Origin: Rhodospira trueperi
Lineage (GTDB): Bacteria; Pseudomonadota; Alphaproteobacteria; Rhodospirillales; Rhodospirillaceae
Length of the DNA stretch: 64,000 nucleotides
Reading direction: 5' to 3'
NCBI RefSeq assembly: GCF_900101965.1
Contig: NZ_FNAP01000006.1
Span: forward strand, 186,001 to 250,000
Numbering within the stretch: the first letter of the stretch is position 1; every line of letters begins with the position of its first letter. This document shows positions 35,479-44,428 of the stretch, piece by piece. The position numbers were made by a program, and so were the translations under genes. The notes below the pieces were generated by a model. That model saw only the letters and a list, made by a program, of their open reading frames with translations. It did not search any database and had not been told where the DNA came from.

Positions 35479-36144
35479 CTACCGTGCCGGCCGGCCCATG
35501 ACGTCGCGCATGCTCATGGGAGGCGCGGGCAGGTCGAACGTGCCGGCGGGGGGCGCCTGGGCCGACAGGGCCGTGATCCGGAAATCGTCGCCCTTGCGCA
35601 GCACGCCCAGGCCGCGCTCCCGCAGGGCCACGGCGCGGGCATCCGCCGCTTGCCCCAAGGCGTTTGGAAACGCCATGAACGCGGCCGTCATTTCCAGAAC
35701 CAGGGGATTGTCGCTCAGCACCACGCGATCGACATGAGACCCGCCGGCCGCATCGGTCCAGGCCAGTTCGTATTCGTCCCCGGCAATGCCCGCCAGCGTT
35801 TCGTGCGCGCCGGTGGCCCGTAGCGCGTCAACGGATTCGGCCCGATGGGGCTCCGACATGGGGCCGAAACCGAGTCCCACATGCGGCGTCACGCCCTTCA
35901 GCGACACCACCATGGTCCGCCCGTCCATCCTGTTGACCGTGAACGGCTCGCCCTCCAGCACCAGGGTGTAGGACCCGGGGCGGGGCAGGTCGATCCGGGC
36001 GGTGTCCGCGTCCTGCCAGACGATGGTCATGGACCGCACACCGTTCGGTGTGGACGTTTGCAGGGTTGCGGTCCCGGCGGCCAGCGCGGCCGGGGCGGCC
36101 ACCAGGGCCAGCAGGAACACCAGAGGCATAAGCCGCGTGGACAT
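35479..36144 (-). CDS. Exported protein, tandem paralogue 3 of 3
   Basis: A 221-residue exported protein (signal LMPLVFLLALVAAPAALAAG), first of the three in transcription order. Shared segments: MTIVWQDADTARIDLPRPGS, ETLAGIAGDEYELAWTD, HVDRVVLSDNPLVLEMT and the C-terminal FDLPAPPMSMRDVM. The start at 36144 (MSTRLMPL) puts the signal peptide at the N-terminus; AAAGG lies upstream. The longer open frame to 36273 is not protein-like. Promoter sequences are expected in 36145-36266. Function unknown; the conserved PxPPM C-terminal motif is the most diagnostic part. Confidence 0.75.
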   Translation of the reverse strand: MSTRLMPLVFLLALVAAPAALAAGTATLQTSTPNGVRSMTIVWQDADTARIDLPRPGSYTLVLEGEPFTVNRMDGRTMVVSLKGVTPHVGLGFGPMSEPHRAESVDALRATGAHETLAGIAGDEYELAWTDAAGGSHVDRVVLSDNPLVLEMTAAFMAFPNALGQAADARAVALRERGLGVLRKGDDFRITALSAQAPPAGTFDLPAPPMSMRDVMGRPAR

Positions 36145-36458
36145 GACGATCAGGCCTTTCGCGCGGAAGGAACCAAGGGTCACACAGTGAACCGACGGCG
36201 CCGATCCGGCAACCCGCCGGTGCCGGCCGCCGCCCCCCTGTCGCGCAACCGTCACCTTTGTTCGCATTGACAACGGCGCGCGCGCCCGCCATGATCCTCG
36301 CTTCCCTGGGCCGTGCGTGGGCAGCGTGCGGCCCGTTGGTTTTTCATCCGGGTGCCTCCGGCCGGGATGCTGGCGAGACGCCGCGCCCCCACGGGCGCGG
36401 CGCGGGCAGCCCGTTCCGGATCGGCGGCGGTCCGGCTCCGACAGGTGGATCAGGCCCG
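36145..36458. other. Divergent intergenic region between exported paralogues and argD
   Basis: A 314-base gap. It contains the argD promoter candidate at 36267-36295 and a GC-rich leader of about 165 bases before the argD start. I see no conserved operator or riboswitch. Confidence 0.5.
36267..36295 (+). promoter_or_regulatory. Candidate promoter for argD-argF-hslO
   Basis: Consensus TTGACA at 36267-36272, 17-base spacer, CATGAT at 36290-36295. The start codon of argD is about 160 bases downstream. Confidence 0.5.
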
Positions 36459-37634
36459 ATGACCACCCCCGCCCTGATGGGCACCTACGCCCGCACGGAC
36501 ATTGCCTTCGATCACGGCGAGGGCGCTTGGCTGACGTCCACCGACGGCCGCCGGTTCCTCGACTTCGGCGCCGGCATCGCGGTGAACGCCCTCGGCCACG
36601 CGCACCCGCGTCTGGTCTCCGTGCTGCGCGAGCAGGCCGGCAAGCTCTGGCACACCTCCAATCTGTACCGCGTTCCCGGTCAGGAGCGGGTGGCCGAGCG
36701 GCTGGTCGCCCACAGCTTCGCCGACGCTGTGTTCTTCTGCTCGACCGGGCTGGAGGCCAACGAGGCCGCGCTGAAGCTGGCGCGCAAGGTGGCTCACGAA
36801 GAGGGCCAGGGCGACAGGGTCCGCTTCATCGTCACCGACGGCGCCTTCCACGGGCGCTCGTTCGCCACCATGGCGGCCACCGGCAATCCCAAGCACATGG
36901 CGGGATACGGCCCGATGATGGACGGCTTCGACCGGGTGCCCTTCGGCGACCTGGACGCGACCCGCGCCGCCGTCACCGACCAGACCTGCGCCGTGATGAT
37001 CGAGCCGGTCCAGGGCGAGGGTGGCATCCGCACGGCGCCCCAGGGCTATCTCGCCGGGCTGCGCGCGTTGTGCGACGAACACGGTCTGCTGCTGATCCTG
37101 GACGAGGTTCAGACCGGTATCGGCCGCACCGGCAGCCTGTTCGCCCATGAGCAGGCGGGCATCTCGCCCGACATCGTGACCGTGGCCAAGGGACTGGGCG
37201 GCGGCTTTCCGGTCGGCGCGCTGCTGACGACCGCGCGATGGGCCGGCGCCTTCACCCCGGGCAGCCACGGCACCACGTTCGGCGGCAACCCGCTGGCCAT
37301 GGCCGTCGCCGAGGCGGTGCTGGACGAGGTGCTGGCGCCCGGGTTCCTGGAACGGGTCGACCGCGTCGGCGCCGAACTGGGCGAGGCGCTGCGGCGGGTG
37401 GCCGCCGATGCGCCGGGCGTGATCGCCGAGGTTCGCGGATGCGGGCTGATGTGGGGCCTTGTCTGTCGGGTTCCCAACGGCGATCTCATCGCCGCCTGCC
37501 GCGACCAGGGGTTGCTTCTGGTTCCGGCCTCCGACAACGTGGCGCGGCTGCTGCCGCCGCTCATCATTGACACCCCCGAGGTGGACGCCGCCGGTGCGAT
37601 GCTGCGGGCCGCCTGCGGAGAACTGACAGCGTGA
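36459..37634 (+). CDS. argD: Acetylornithine aminotransferase
   Basis: A 391-residue PLP-dependent class III aminotransferase converting N-acetylglutamate semialdehyde to acetylornithine in arginine synthesis, and often succinyl-diaminopimelate too. Motifs: FLDFGAGIAVNALGHAHPRL near the N-terminus, LWHTSNLYRVPGQERVAERL, FCSTGLEANEAALKLARK for phosphate binding, LLILDEVQTGIGRTG with the Asp holding the pyridine N, and VTVAKGLGGGFPVGALL with the Schiff-base Lys. The start at 36459 (MTTPALMGTYARTD) gives the normal family length; 67 extra in-frame codons upstream are non-homologous in appearance. argF follows after six bases. Confidence 0.96.
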   Translation: MTTPALMGTYARTDIAFDHGEGAWLTSTDGRRFLDFGAGIAVNALGHAHPRLVSVLREQAGKLWHTSNLYRVPGQERVAERLVAHSFADAVFFCSTGLEANEAALKLARKVAHEEGQGDRVRFIVTDGAFHGRSFATMAATGNPKHMAGYGPMMDGFDRVPFGDLDATRAAVTDQTCAVMIEPVQGEGGIRTAPQGYLAGLRALCDEHGLLLILDEVQTGIGRTGSLFAHEQAGISPDIVTVAKGLGGGFPVGALLTTARWAGAFTPGSHGTTFGGNPLAMAVAEAVLDEVLAPGFLERVDRVGAELGEALRRVAADAPGVIAEVRGCGLMWGLVCRVPNGDLIAACRDQGLLLVPASDNVARLLPPLIIDTPEVDAAGAMLRAACGELTA

Positions 37635-37640
37635 CGCGAC

Positions 37641-38609
37641 ATGACCATGACCAGCCTCAAGCCCGTGCCGGATGACCCCCGGATCGGGACACCGCCCCGC
37701 CATTTCCTCGACCTGGACGATCTGGACAGCGCCACCCTGGACCGCATTCTCGGCATGGCCCGCGCCATCAAGGCGGACGGCCCCCGATCGGCGGTGGGCG
37801 GCGACAGACCGCTGGCCGGGAAGACCCTGGCCCTCATCTTCGAGAAGAACTCGACCCGCACGCGGGTGTCCTTCGAGGTGGCCATGCGCCAGCTCGGCGG
37901 CGACGTGATCATGCTCGACGGCGAGAAGAGCCAGCTCGGACGCGGCGAGACGGTGGCCGACACCGCCCGCGTGCTGTCGCGCTATGTCGATGTCATCATG
38001 CTGCGCACCACCTCCGCCGAAAAGCTGGGCGAGATGGCGCACCATGCCACGGTGCCGGTCATCAACGGCCTGACCGACAGGGCCCATCCCTGCCAGCTCA
38101 TGGCCGATGTCATGACCTTGCGGGAATACAAGGGCGAGGACCTCGTCGGCCGCGTGGTGACGTGGTGCGGCGACGGCAACAACGTGGCCACCACCTGGGT
38201 CAAGGCGGCCGCCCGCTTTGGCTTCGAGTTGCGGCTGGCCTGCCCGGAGAGCCTGCGGGTGGACCGCGAGGTCATAGCCTGGGCGCGGGCCAACGGTGCC
38301 CGGCTGGTCGAGGGCGGTGATCCCGAAACACTGGTCGAGGGGGCGGACTGCGTCGTTACCGACACCTGGGTCTCGATGGGTGACAAAGACGCTGCCAACC
38401 GGCACAACCTGCTGCGGCCTTTTCAGGTCAACGACGCCCTGATGGCGCGCGCCAAGCCGGACGCCGTCTTCATGCACTGCCTGCCGGCGCATCGGGGCGA
38501 GGAGGTGACAGCGGACGTTATCGACGGCCCGCGCTCCGCCGTCTGGGACGAGGCCGAGAACCGCCTGCACGCGCAGAAGGGCATCCTGGCGTGGTGTCTG
38601 GGCGCGTGA
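37641..38609 (+). CDS. argF: Ornithine carbamoyltransferase
   Basis: A 322-residue enzyme forming citrulline from ornithine and carbamoyl phosphate. The carbamoyl phosphate site is [15 protein letters not shown], with the STRT motif near residue 75. Other conserved segments are [12 protein letters not shown], the [14 protein letters not shown] domain linker, and the ornithine-side [13 protein letters not shown] with the catalytic Cys. Length and motif order are those of the anabolic enzyme. It lies between argD and hslO with gaps of 6 and 19 bases, so the three are probably one transcript. Confidence 0.97.
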   Translation: MTMTSLKPVPDDPRIGTPPRHFLDLDDLDSATLDRILGMARAIKADGPRSAVGGDRPLAGKTLALIFEKNSTRTRVSFEVAMRQLGGDVIMLDGEKSQLGRGETVADTARVLSRYVDVIMLRTTSAEKLGEMAHHATVPVINGLTDRAHPCQLMADVMTLREYKGEDLVGRVVTWCGDGNNVATTWVKAAARFGFELRLACPESLRVDREVIAWARANGARLVEGGDPETLVEGADCVVTDTWVSMGDKDAANRHNLLRPFQVNDALMARAKPDAVFMHCLPAHRGEEVTADVIDGPRSAVWDEAENRLHAQKGILAWCLGA

Positions 38610-38628
38610 GTCCGTTCGGGACGGAGAC

Positions 38629-39561
38629 ATGACCGACCAACAGACCCCTTGGGACGACACCGCCTACGGCTTTCATCTGGCCGGCGGCCTGATGCGCGGC
38701 CGGCTGGTGCGGCTGGGCGCCGCGCTCGACGATCTGCTGGGCCGCCATGACTGGCCGCCGGTCGTCAACGCGCTGCTGGCCGAGACGGCGGTGCTGGCGG
38801 TCGCGCTGGCCCGGGGCCTGAAGTACGAGGGCGTCTTCACGCTACAGACCAGTGGCGACGGCCCCGTCTCCACCCTGATGGCCGACGTCACCAGTCCCGG
38901 GGACGTGCGCGCCGTGGCCCGGCTCGACCGGGAGCGCCTGGACGCCCTGCTGGCCGAGCACGGCGCCGCGGCGGTCGGCCTGCCGCTGTTGCTGGGGCGC
39001 GGCCATCTGGCCTTCACCGTGGACCAGGGGCCGGGAACGGAGCGCTATCAGGGGATCACCGAACTGACCGGGGACAGCCTGGCCCGCAGCGTCGAACACT
39101 ACTTCCGCCAGTCGGAGCAGTTGCCGACCGTCGTTCTGTCCGCCGCGCGGCAGGACCCCGCGTTGGGGTGGCGGGCCGGGTGTGTTCTGGTGCAGCGTAT
39201 GCCGCCGGAGGCCGGGGGCCGCGACGGGGCCGAGGCCGCCGACGCGTGGGAGACGGCCGGCGTTCTGCTGGACACGCTGGGGGCCGACGAACTCCTCGAT
39301 TCGGCGCTGACCCCGGAGCGCATCGTGCATCGCCTGTTTCACGGCGAATCCCTGGTTCCTGGCGAAACGTGGCCGTTGCGCTTCGGCTGCCGGTGTTCGC
39401 GCGAGAAGGTCATGGCCGCCCTGTCGCGCTTCTCCCGCGCCGAGATGGAGACCATGAAACAGGACGATGGCGTATTGACCGCATCTTGCCAATTCTGCGC
39501 CGCGCACTATACCTTTGACGACGGTGACCTGGATGCTCTGGCCGGCGACGGGCCGGCATAG
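38629..39561 (+). CDS. hslO: Redox-regulated chaperone Hsp33
   Basis: A 310-residue holdase chaperone activated by oxidation and unfolding. The C-terminal redox switch is intact: FGCRCSREKV gives the CxC and ASCQFCAAHYTF the CxxC pair that bind zinc in the reduced state. N-terminal features are GFHLAGGLMRGRLVRLG, an ETAVLAVALARGLKYEGVF helix and substrate-binding strands. It is probably translated from the argD-argF transcript; GGAG precedes the ATG. Linkage of hslO to argF is commonly seen in Rhodospirillales genomes, from general knowledge. Confidence 0.95.
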   Translation: MTDQQTPWDDTAYGFHLAGGLMRGRLVRLGAALDDLLGRHDWPPVVNALLAETAVLAVALARGLKYEGVFTLQTSGDGPVSTLMADVTSPGDVRAVARLDRERLDALLAEHGAAAVGLPLLLGRGHLAFTVDQGPGTERYQGITELTGDSLARSVEHYFRQSEQLPTVVLSAARQDPALGWRAGCVLVQRMPPEAGGRDGAEAADAWETAGVLLDTLGADELLDSALTPERIVHRLFHGESLVPGETWPLRFGCRCSREKVMAALSRFSRAEMETMKQDDGVLTASCQFCAAHYTFDDGDLDALAGDGPA

Positions 39562-39606
39562 GGGCGGGGCCCGAGTCGAGACATCGGAAAGAGGGGCGGC
39601 TTCCCC

Positions 39607-40275
39607 ATGGCGCGTGACACGGCGGCAGGAACGCGAGCGCACGGTCCCTCGCGCCGGCACCTGTTGCGCGGTGCGGCGGGGGCCGGGGTGGGCGTGGCCC
39701 TGTCGCCCCTGCTTCTGGCCGGGTGCACCGAACCGCCGCGTCGCCCGATGTTCCCCACGCTTGGATTCTCGCACAAACAGCCGTTCCTGTTCCGCGCCCA
39801 GCGGGTCGACGTGCGCTCGGAATACAGCCGGCCGAACCGGCTTCCCAATGTCGAGCACCTGATGCCGCTGGCCCCCGACCGCGCCGCCGGCCAGTGGGCG
39901 GAGGATCGCCTTCAGACCAACGGCGACGAGGGCGCCGTCGTCCGCTTCACCGTGCACGACGCCAGCGTGGTCGAGAAAAAGCTGACGGTGGAACGCGGCC
40001 TCTCCGGCCTGCTCAAGAACGAGCAGGCGGAAAGCCACTACGCCCAGTTGGGCGGCACGGTGGAGGTGGTGGACGCGCTGACCGGCATCGCGCTCGGTGC
40101 GGCCACCGCGCAGGTCTGGCAGAGCCGGACCCTTCCGGAAAGCGCCACGCTGAACGAACGCGAGGAGATGTGGTTCGCCCTCGTCGAAGCTCTGATCGGC
40201 GATTTCGACCGCACCATGGAGGCTCGGATCGTCGAGCATCTGGGCTCCCACCTGGTGGGAGGGCCGGGAGTATGA
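39607..40275 (+). CDS. Putative Tat-exported lipoprotein, unknown function
   Basis: A 222-residue protein whose N-terminus has a twin-arginine signal (PSRRHLLRGAAGAGVGVALS) ending in a lipobox, LLAGC, so it is likely folded before export and then lipid anchored. The mature part begins with a Pro-rich stretch (TEPPRRPMFPTLGF) and contains FRAQRVDVRSEYSRP, AVVRFTVHDASVVEKKLTV and a C-terminal helix region (EMWFALVEALIGDFDRTMEA). I do not recognise a named family. It follows hslO by 45 bases and precedes the thioesterase by 36, so it could belong to either transcript. Confidence 0.75.
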   Translation: MARDTAAGTRAHGPSRRHLLRGAAGAGVGVALSPLLLAGCTEPPRRPMFPTLGFSHKQPFLFRAQRVDVRSEYSRPNRLPNVEHLMPLAPDRAAGQWAEDRLQTNGDEGAVVRFTVHDASVVEKKLTVERGLSGLLKNEQAESHYAQLGGTVEVVDALTGIALGAATAQVWQSRTLPESATLNEREEMWFALVEALIGDFDRTMEARIVEHLGSHLVGGPGV

Positions 40276-40311
40276 GGCCGGCCCCACGGCGACCCGAGGC
40301 GGGACCGCTTC

Positions 40312-41124
40312 GTGCTTGATCGGCCGCTTTCGCCCGACTGGTCCGCCGTGGCTGCGGCGGCGTCACCCGCCATGGCCAGCCGCCTGTCCCTGTCGGTGCG
40401 GGTGCGCGAGGCGGGGCCGGACGGCCGCATGACCCTGCACGCTCTGGCGGACGTGTGCCAGGAGGCGGCGGCCGTCAACGCGGCCGGGTTTGGGCATGGC
40501 CTGACCGAGACCATGGGGCGCGGTGCCGTTTGGGTGCTCAATCGGGCGCGGTTCGCGGTGCGGCGATCCCCCCGTCTCGGTGAGACCGTGACCGTGGAGA
40601 CGTGGCCGGCCGGCCTGGACCGCCGGGGCGCGGTGCGTGTCTACCGCGTCGGTGTCGAGGGCGACGGCGTTGTCGCCGCCGTGGTCACGGTCTGGTCGCT
40701 GTTCGATCTGGGGGCGCGCCGACCGGTCACCGATCCGGCGACGGTGCTGCGCGGCCTGCCGGAGCCCGGACCCCGCCTGCTGCCGACTCCGGTCATGCCG
40801 CCGCCCGCGCCGGACGCGGGCCCGTCGTGCGCCGTCTACCCCGTGCATGCCTCACAGATTGATGTCTACGGGCACGTCAACCACACCCACCTGATCGCCT
40901 GGAGCCTGGGCGAGAACGGTGACGCGGTGTCGGCGCCCTTCTGTCCGCGCGAGGTTCTGATCGGATTTCGGGGGGAGTGCCGCCCCGGCGACCGCGTGGG
41001 GGTGCGGCGCCTGCTCGGAGCCGACGGGCTGGCGTGGTCCTCACTCGTCACCGAGGCCGACACGCGCGAGATCGTCCGCGCGGCGGCGTGGTATGGGGAC
41101 GAACCGGCCACCGCCGAGACCTGA
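40312..41124 (+). CDS. Acyl-ACP thioesterase
   Basis: A 270-residue protein with two tandem hotdog domains, as in FatA/FatB-type acyl-ACP thioesterases. The first domain shows MTLHALADVCQEAAAVNAAG and GAVWVLNRARFAVRRSPRLG followed by TVTVETWPAGLDRRGAVRVY; the second shows HASQIDVYGHVNHTHLIAW with the Asn/His pair and Asp used in catalysis. It would release free fatty acids from acyl carrier protein. The start is GTG at 40312; ATG at 40372 would also keep both domains. It is upstream of the polysaccharide export genes. Confidence 0.88.
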   Translation: MLDRPLSPDWSAVAAAASPAMASRLSLSVRVREAGPDGRMTLHALADVCQEAAAVNAAGFGHGLTETMGRGAVWVLNRARFAVRRSPRLGETVTVETWPAGLDRRGAVRVYRVGVEGDGVVAAVVTVWSLFDLGARRPVTDPATVLRGLPEPGPRLLPTPVMPPPAPDAGPSCAVYPVHASQIDVYGHVNHTHLIAWSLGENGDAVSAPFCPREVLIGFRGECRPGDRVGVRRLLGADGLAWSSLVTEADTREIVRAAAWYGDEPATAET

Positions 41125-41212
41125 CGGGCGTCGCTTAATTCGCTTGCGTCATCGCCTAGGCACTCGCGATGATCGGCGGTTCGAGGGTCAAGGGGCGGGA
41201 GACGGGCCGGGT

Positions 41213-41992
41213 ATGAAGGGCGTTGTGGCCTTGAACGACCTGCGCGGTTCCGTTCGGGTCGCCCGCGCGCTGTCGCGTCGGGAGCGGTTGGCGCGGGAAC
41301 GCCGTCACGCCTTCGGGCGGGCGGGCGAGGCGCTCGGCCCCCTGTGGCCGCTGCTGGTGTATCTGCCGCTGGTGGCCGGCGGCGCCCTGCCCCAGCACGA
41401 CACCATCCCGCCGCTGGCGTATGCCGCCCTGGGCTACTGGACCTGGAGCCTTCTCGTCGATGCCGCGCTGGCACCGACGCGCGGCCTGACGGGATATCGC
41501 GCGCCCGCCGTGGGACCGGCAGCGGCCGTGCTGGCAGGACTGCTCGACGCGGGCCGGCGCGCTCTCAGCCGAACGGTGGTGCTGTGGCCGCTGGCCCTGA
41601 TCGCGGCCGGCGGTGTCGAGGGGCCGGGCCTGCCGGCGGCGCTGGCGGTGCTGTCGGCGGCGCTGGTCTTGGCGCTGGGCGTGGGCGTGATCCTGGCCCT
41701 GTGGGCGGCGCCGTGGCCGGACGTGCCGGCGGCGGCCGCGACGGCGGCGCGGTTGACCCTGCTGCCGAGTCTGGCCTTGTTCCCGCTGCCGGACGGCGCC
41801 TGGGCCTGGGCGGCGACGGTGATCAATCCACTGGCGCTGTTTACGGAGGCCGCGCGGGCACTGGCCCTGACCGGAACCCTGCCCCATGGCGGCGCCGTGG
41901 CGGCGTGGAGCGTGATCGGCGTCGCCCTGCTGGCGCTCGGGCTGCGCGGGTTCGTCCGGCTGGCGCCGCGCCTGCGGGAGGGGCTCGCGTGA
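41213..41992 (+). CDS. ABC-2 type polysaccharide exporter permease (Wzm/KpsM-like)
   Basis: A 259-residue inner-membrane protein with about six helices, forming the channel of an ABC-2 polysaccharide exporter. Seen segments: a basic amphipathic N-terminus (RVARALSRRERLARERRHAF), LGPLWPLLVYLPLVAGGAL, LAYAALGYWTWSLLVDAAL and VINPLALFTEAARALALTG, the last placed like the conserved near-C-terminal motif of this family. Sequence is strongly Ala/Leu-biased, so similarity is moderate. The start at 41213 is the ATG preceding the basic helix. Its stop overlaps the ATPase start by four bases. Confidence 0.8.
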   Translation: MKGVVALNDLRGSVRVARALSRRERLARERRHAFGRAGEALGPLWPLLVYLPLVAGGALPQHDTIPPLAYAALGYWTWSLLVDAALAPTRGLTGYRAPAVGPAAAVLAGLLDAGRRALSRTVVLWPLALIAAGGVEGPGLPAALAVLSAALVLALGVGVILALWAAPWPDVPAAAATAARLTLLPSLALFPLPDGAWAWAATVINPLALFTEAARALALTGTLPHGGAVAAWSVIGVALLALGLRGFVRLAPRLREGLA

Positions 41993-43248
41993 GCGCGCCC
42001 GTGCTGGTCCTGGAGGGCGTGACCAAGTCCTTTGCCGCCGGTTCGCGCGCGGATCGCCGCGCCTGGACCCGGCAGGTATGGCGGGCGTTGGCCGGACGCC
42101 GCCCGGTGCCCGCCCCCGATGGTGGCCCCGGCACGGTGACGGCGCTGGAGGACGTCTCCCTGACCGTGCGGCGCGGCGAGGCCGTGGGCGTCGTCGGCCT
42201 TAACGGCGCCGGCAAGACCACCCTGCTGCGCCTCGCCGCTGGGCAGATTGCGCCCGATGCCGGCCGGGTGGCGCGCGCGGGACGGCTGGCCACCATGATC
42301 GACCTGACCGCCGGCTTCTCGCCGACCTTGACCGGCCGCGAGACGATTCCGCTGGTGGGCGCGCTGATGGGGCTGACGCCGGCGGAGCAGGCGGCCGCGT
42401 TGCCGCATGTGGTCGCTTTCTGTGGTTTGGGCGATGCCCTGGACCGGCCGGTCGGCGGCTATTCCAGCGGCATGGCGCTGCGGTTGGGCTTCGCCATCGC
42501 CGTCCATGGCGATCCGGACGTTCTGTTGGTGGACGAGATGCTGTCGGTGGGCGACTTCCCGTTCCGGCAGGCGTGCCTAGCCCGCATGATGGCGCTGCGC
42601 GAGCGGGCGGCGGTGGTCCTGGTTTCGCACAATCTGCCGGAGGTGGCGCGGTTCTGCGGCCGCGTGGTGGTGCTGGACCGGGGCCGGGTGGCGTTCGACG
42701 GCGCCACGGAAGCCGGATTGGCGCTGTACCGCCGGTTGGCGGAGGGCGGCGCGGCGGCGCCGGAGGCGGGAGCCGAATGCGACGACGACGGCATTCCGGG
42801 TTTTCTCAAGCCGCTGTTCCGCGACGACGGGCGCATCGATGCCCTGGACATGGCGTGGCTGGACGGGGCCGGCGCGTCGGTCTCGGCGGTGCCGTTCGGG
42901 GCGCCGCTGACCCTGCGGCTGCGGGCGCGGCTGTGGGCGCCGGCACGGGCGCTGAACATCGGCGTGCCGCTCTATGCGCCGGACGGCACGCGGGTGACCG
43001 GACTGGCCAGCGATCTGGCGCGGGCGCCGCTGGCGGCGGCGGCCGGCGAGACCGTGACGGCCACCCTGACGCTACCGGGGCCGCGCCTGAATCCCGGCCC
43101 GTGGCATGGCGTCGCCGTGGTGCACGACGGCCCCGGCACGCTGGCGCGCCAGCCGCTGCCGCCCCTGACCATCACCGGCGGCCCCAGCCGGCACTGGGGC
43201 CACTGGACCCCGGCGGCGGACTGGACCCTGCGCGTGGACAGGTCGTAA
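41989..43248 (+). CDS. Polysaccharide exporter ATP-binding protein with C-terminal carbohydrate-binding domain (Wzt-like)
   Basis: A 419-residue ATPase. Walker A is GLNGAGKTT near residue 70, the signature is GGYSSGMALRLGFAIAVHGD, Walker B is VLLVDEMLSVGD, and the switch His is in VVLVSHNLPEVARFC. Residues from about 255 form a separate beta-rich domain (FGAPLTLRLRARLWAPAR, VPLYAPDGTRVTG) like the Wzt C-terminal domain that recognises the modified end of an O-antigen. A loop of roughly 30 residues before Walker A (RRAWTRQVWRALAGRR) is basic. GTG at 41989 is the start, overlapping the permease stop. Only six bases separate it from the convergent SDR gene. Confidence 0.88.
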   Translation: MSAPVLVLEGVTKSFAAGSRADRRAWTRQVWRALAGRRPVPAPDGGPGTVTALEDVSLTVRRGEAVGVVGLNGAGKTTLLRLAAGQIAPDAGRVARAGRLATMIDLTAGFSPTLTGRETIPLVGALMGLTPAEQAAALPHVVAFCGLGDALDRPVGGYSSGMALRLGFAIAVHGDPDVLLVDEMLSVGDFPFRQACLARMMALRERAAVVLVSHNLPEVARFCGRVVVLDRGRVAFDGATEAGLALYRRLAEGGAAAPEAGAECDDDGIPGFLKPLFRDDGRIDALDMAWLDGAGASVSAVPFGAPLTLRLRARLWAPARALNIGVPLYAPDGTRVTGLASDLARAPLAAAAGETVTATLTLPGPRLNPGPWHGVAVVHDGPGTLARQPLPPLTITGGPSRHWGHWTPAADWTLRVDRS

Positions 43249-43254
43249 CCGAAC

Positions 43255-44019
43255 TCACCCCTCGCTTTCGGCCAGCGAGGGCAGGTCGATCAGGGCACCG
43301 TGATCCTGGCACTCCGGGCTGGCCAGCCGCACGAAAGCCTCGGCGTGCGCGTCGGGCAGCGGCAGCGTCTCCGGGTTCTCGCCCGGATAGGCCTCGCGGC
43401 GCATGTCGGTGCGGGTCCGCCCCGGGTTGATCAGGTTGACCTTGACGTTGGTCTTGAGCAACTCGGCGGCATAGACCCCGACCATCATCTCCAGCGCCGC
43501 CTTGGAGATGGCATAGGCGCCCCAGTACGCCCGCGCCTCGTGGCCGACGCCGGAGGTGACGAAGATGGCGCGGCCGGCCTCCGACTGGCGCAGCAAGGGG
43601 TCCAGCGAGCGGATCAGGCGCCAGTTGGCGGTCAGGTTGATGTCCATGACCTGCTGGAACATCTCCGGCGGTGTGTGCCCGACCGGCCCCAGCCGGCCCA
43701 GGTAGCCGGCGTTGCCCACCAGCACATCGAGGCGGCCGAAGCGCTGGAACAGGGCGGCGCCCATCTGGTCGATCTTCTCGTAGTCGGTCAGGTCCTCCGG
43801 TACCAGCATGAGCGGCTGGGCGCCGGCCGCCTGGACCTCGTCGTCCAGGTCTTCCAGCGCGGCCTGTGTGCGGGCCACGGCCACCACATGGGCGCCCTCG
43901 ACCGCGAACCGTTTGGCCACGGCGCGGCCGATGCCGCGCGAGGCGCCGGTGACCACGGCGATGCGGCCGGCCATGCGGCCCGGGGTGGGGGAAGCCGGAG
44001 CGGAGTCGGACGGCGTCAT
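43255..44019 (-). CDS. SDR family NAD(P)-dependent oxidoreductase
   Basis: A 254-residue classical short-chain dehydrogenase. The nucleotide site is VVTGASRGIGRAV near residue 24, NAGYLGRLGP holds the NAG motif, the catalytic Ser lies in FVTSGVGHEARA, and the YxxxK pair in YAISKAALEMM. The later segment KVNLINPGRTRTDM is the usual substrate-side loop. The N-terminal 15 residues are Pro/Ser rich. The protein looks like the YciK-type branch, but the substrate cannot be fixed. It is single-gene, ending convergently with the exporter ATPase. Confidence 0.88.
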   Translation of the reverse strand: MTPSDSAPASPTPGRMAGRIAVVTGASRGIGRAVAKRFAVEGAHVVAVARTQAALEDLDDEVQAAGAQPLMLVPEDLTDYEKIDQMGAALFQRFGRLDVLVGNAGYLGRLGPVGHTPPEMFQQVMDINLTANWRLIRSLDPLLRQSEAGRAIFVTSGVGHEARAYWGAYAISKAALEMMVGVYAAELLKTNVKVNLINPGRTRTDMRREAYPGENPETLPLPDAHAEAFVRLASPECQDHGALIDLPSLAESEG

Positions 44020-44195
44020 GGGACGGGGACCTCATTCTCAGGTGGTGACGAGGGCGGCTCACGCCGGAGTATCGGCGGGCCGACGACGGGCGCGCAAGGG
44101 TCGCGCGCGTCAGGCCGTCACCCTACCCCATCAACGGGTCTTGGAAATGATCGTTGTCGTCCGGGATCGGGCGATGTTCCGCCCGGAAGGGCCTA
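44020..44195. other. Promoter region of the SDR gene
   Basis: About 176 bases without coding sequence, adjoining the inverted-repeat element that begins at 44196. Together with that element it fills the 408-base gap to the BKACE gene. Confidence 0.5.
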
Positions 44196-44428
44196 GCAGG
44201 TTGCGGCAATATGATTGGATCCTCTCCAGCACCGCATGCGGATCGGGCCCGTCGTGCGCCTCCTCTCGAGGTCCCTCCGCCCCGTTTCGGGGCGTTCGGG
44301 ATGACGTCTTTCTTTTATTTCAAACAATTGCGTCATCCCGAGCGCGCGAAGCGAGCCAAGGGATCTGGTGAGGTTGGGCACTTCGGCTACAGGGTATCCA
44401 TTCGGAGACCGGTTTTTCCGCAACCTGT
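44196..44428. mobile_element. TA-flanked inverted-repeat element, family C
   Basis: A 233-base non-coding element with terminal inverted repeats: CAGGTTGCGG at 44197-44206 and CCGCAACCTG at 44418-44427, extended by AA/TT-type matches. Each end abuts a TA dinucleotide (44194-44195 and 44429-44430), as left by IS630/mariner-type insertion. Inside is CGGGATGACG (44297-44306) with CGTCATCCCG (44331-44340) around an AT-rich loop. No transposase is encoded. The right TA plus the first element base form the stop codon of the BKACE gene. Confidence 0.7.

Noticed and set aside
41213-43248. Complete O-antigen biosynthesis locus
   Set aside because: Only the two exporter genes are present; no nucleotide-sugar or O-antigen assembly genes flank them, so no fuller claim is made.
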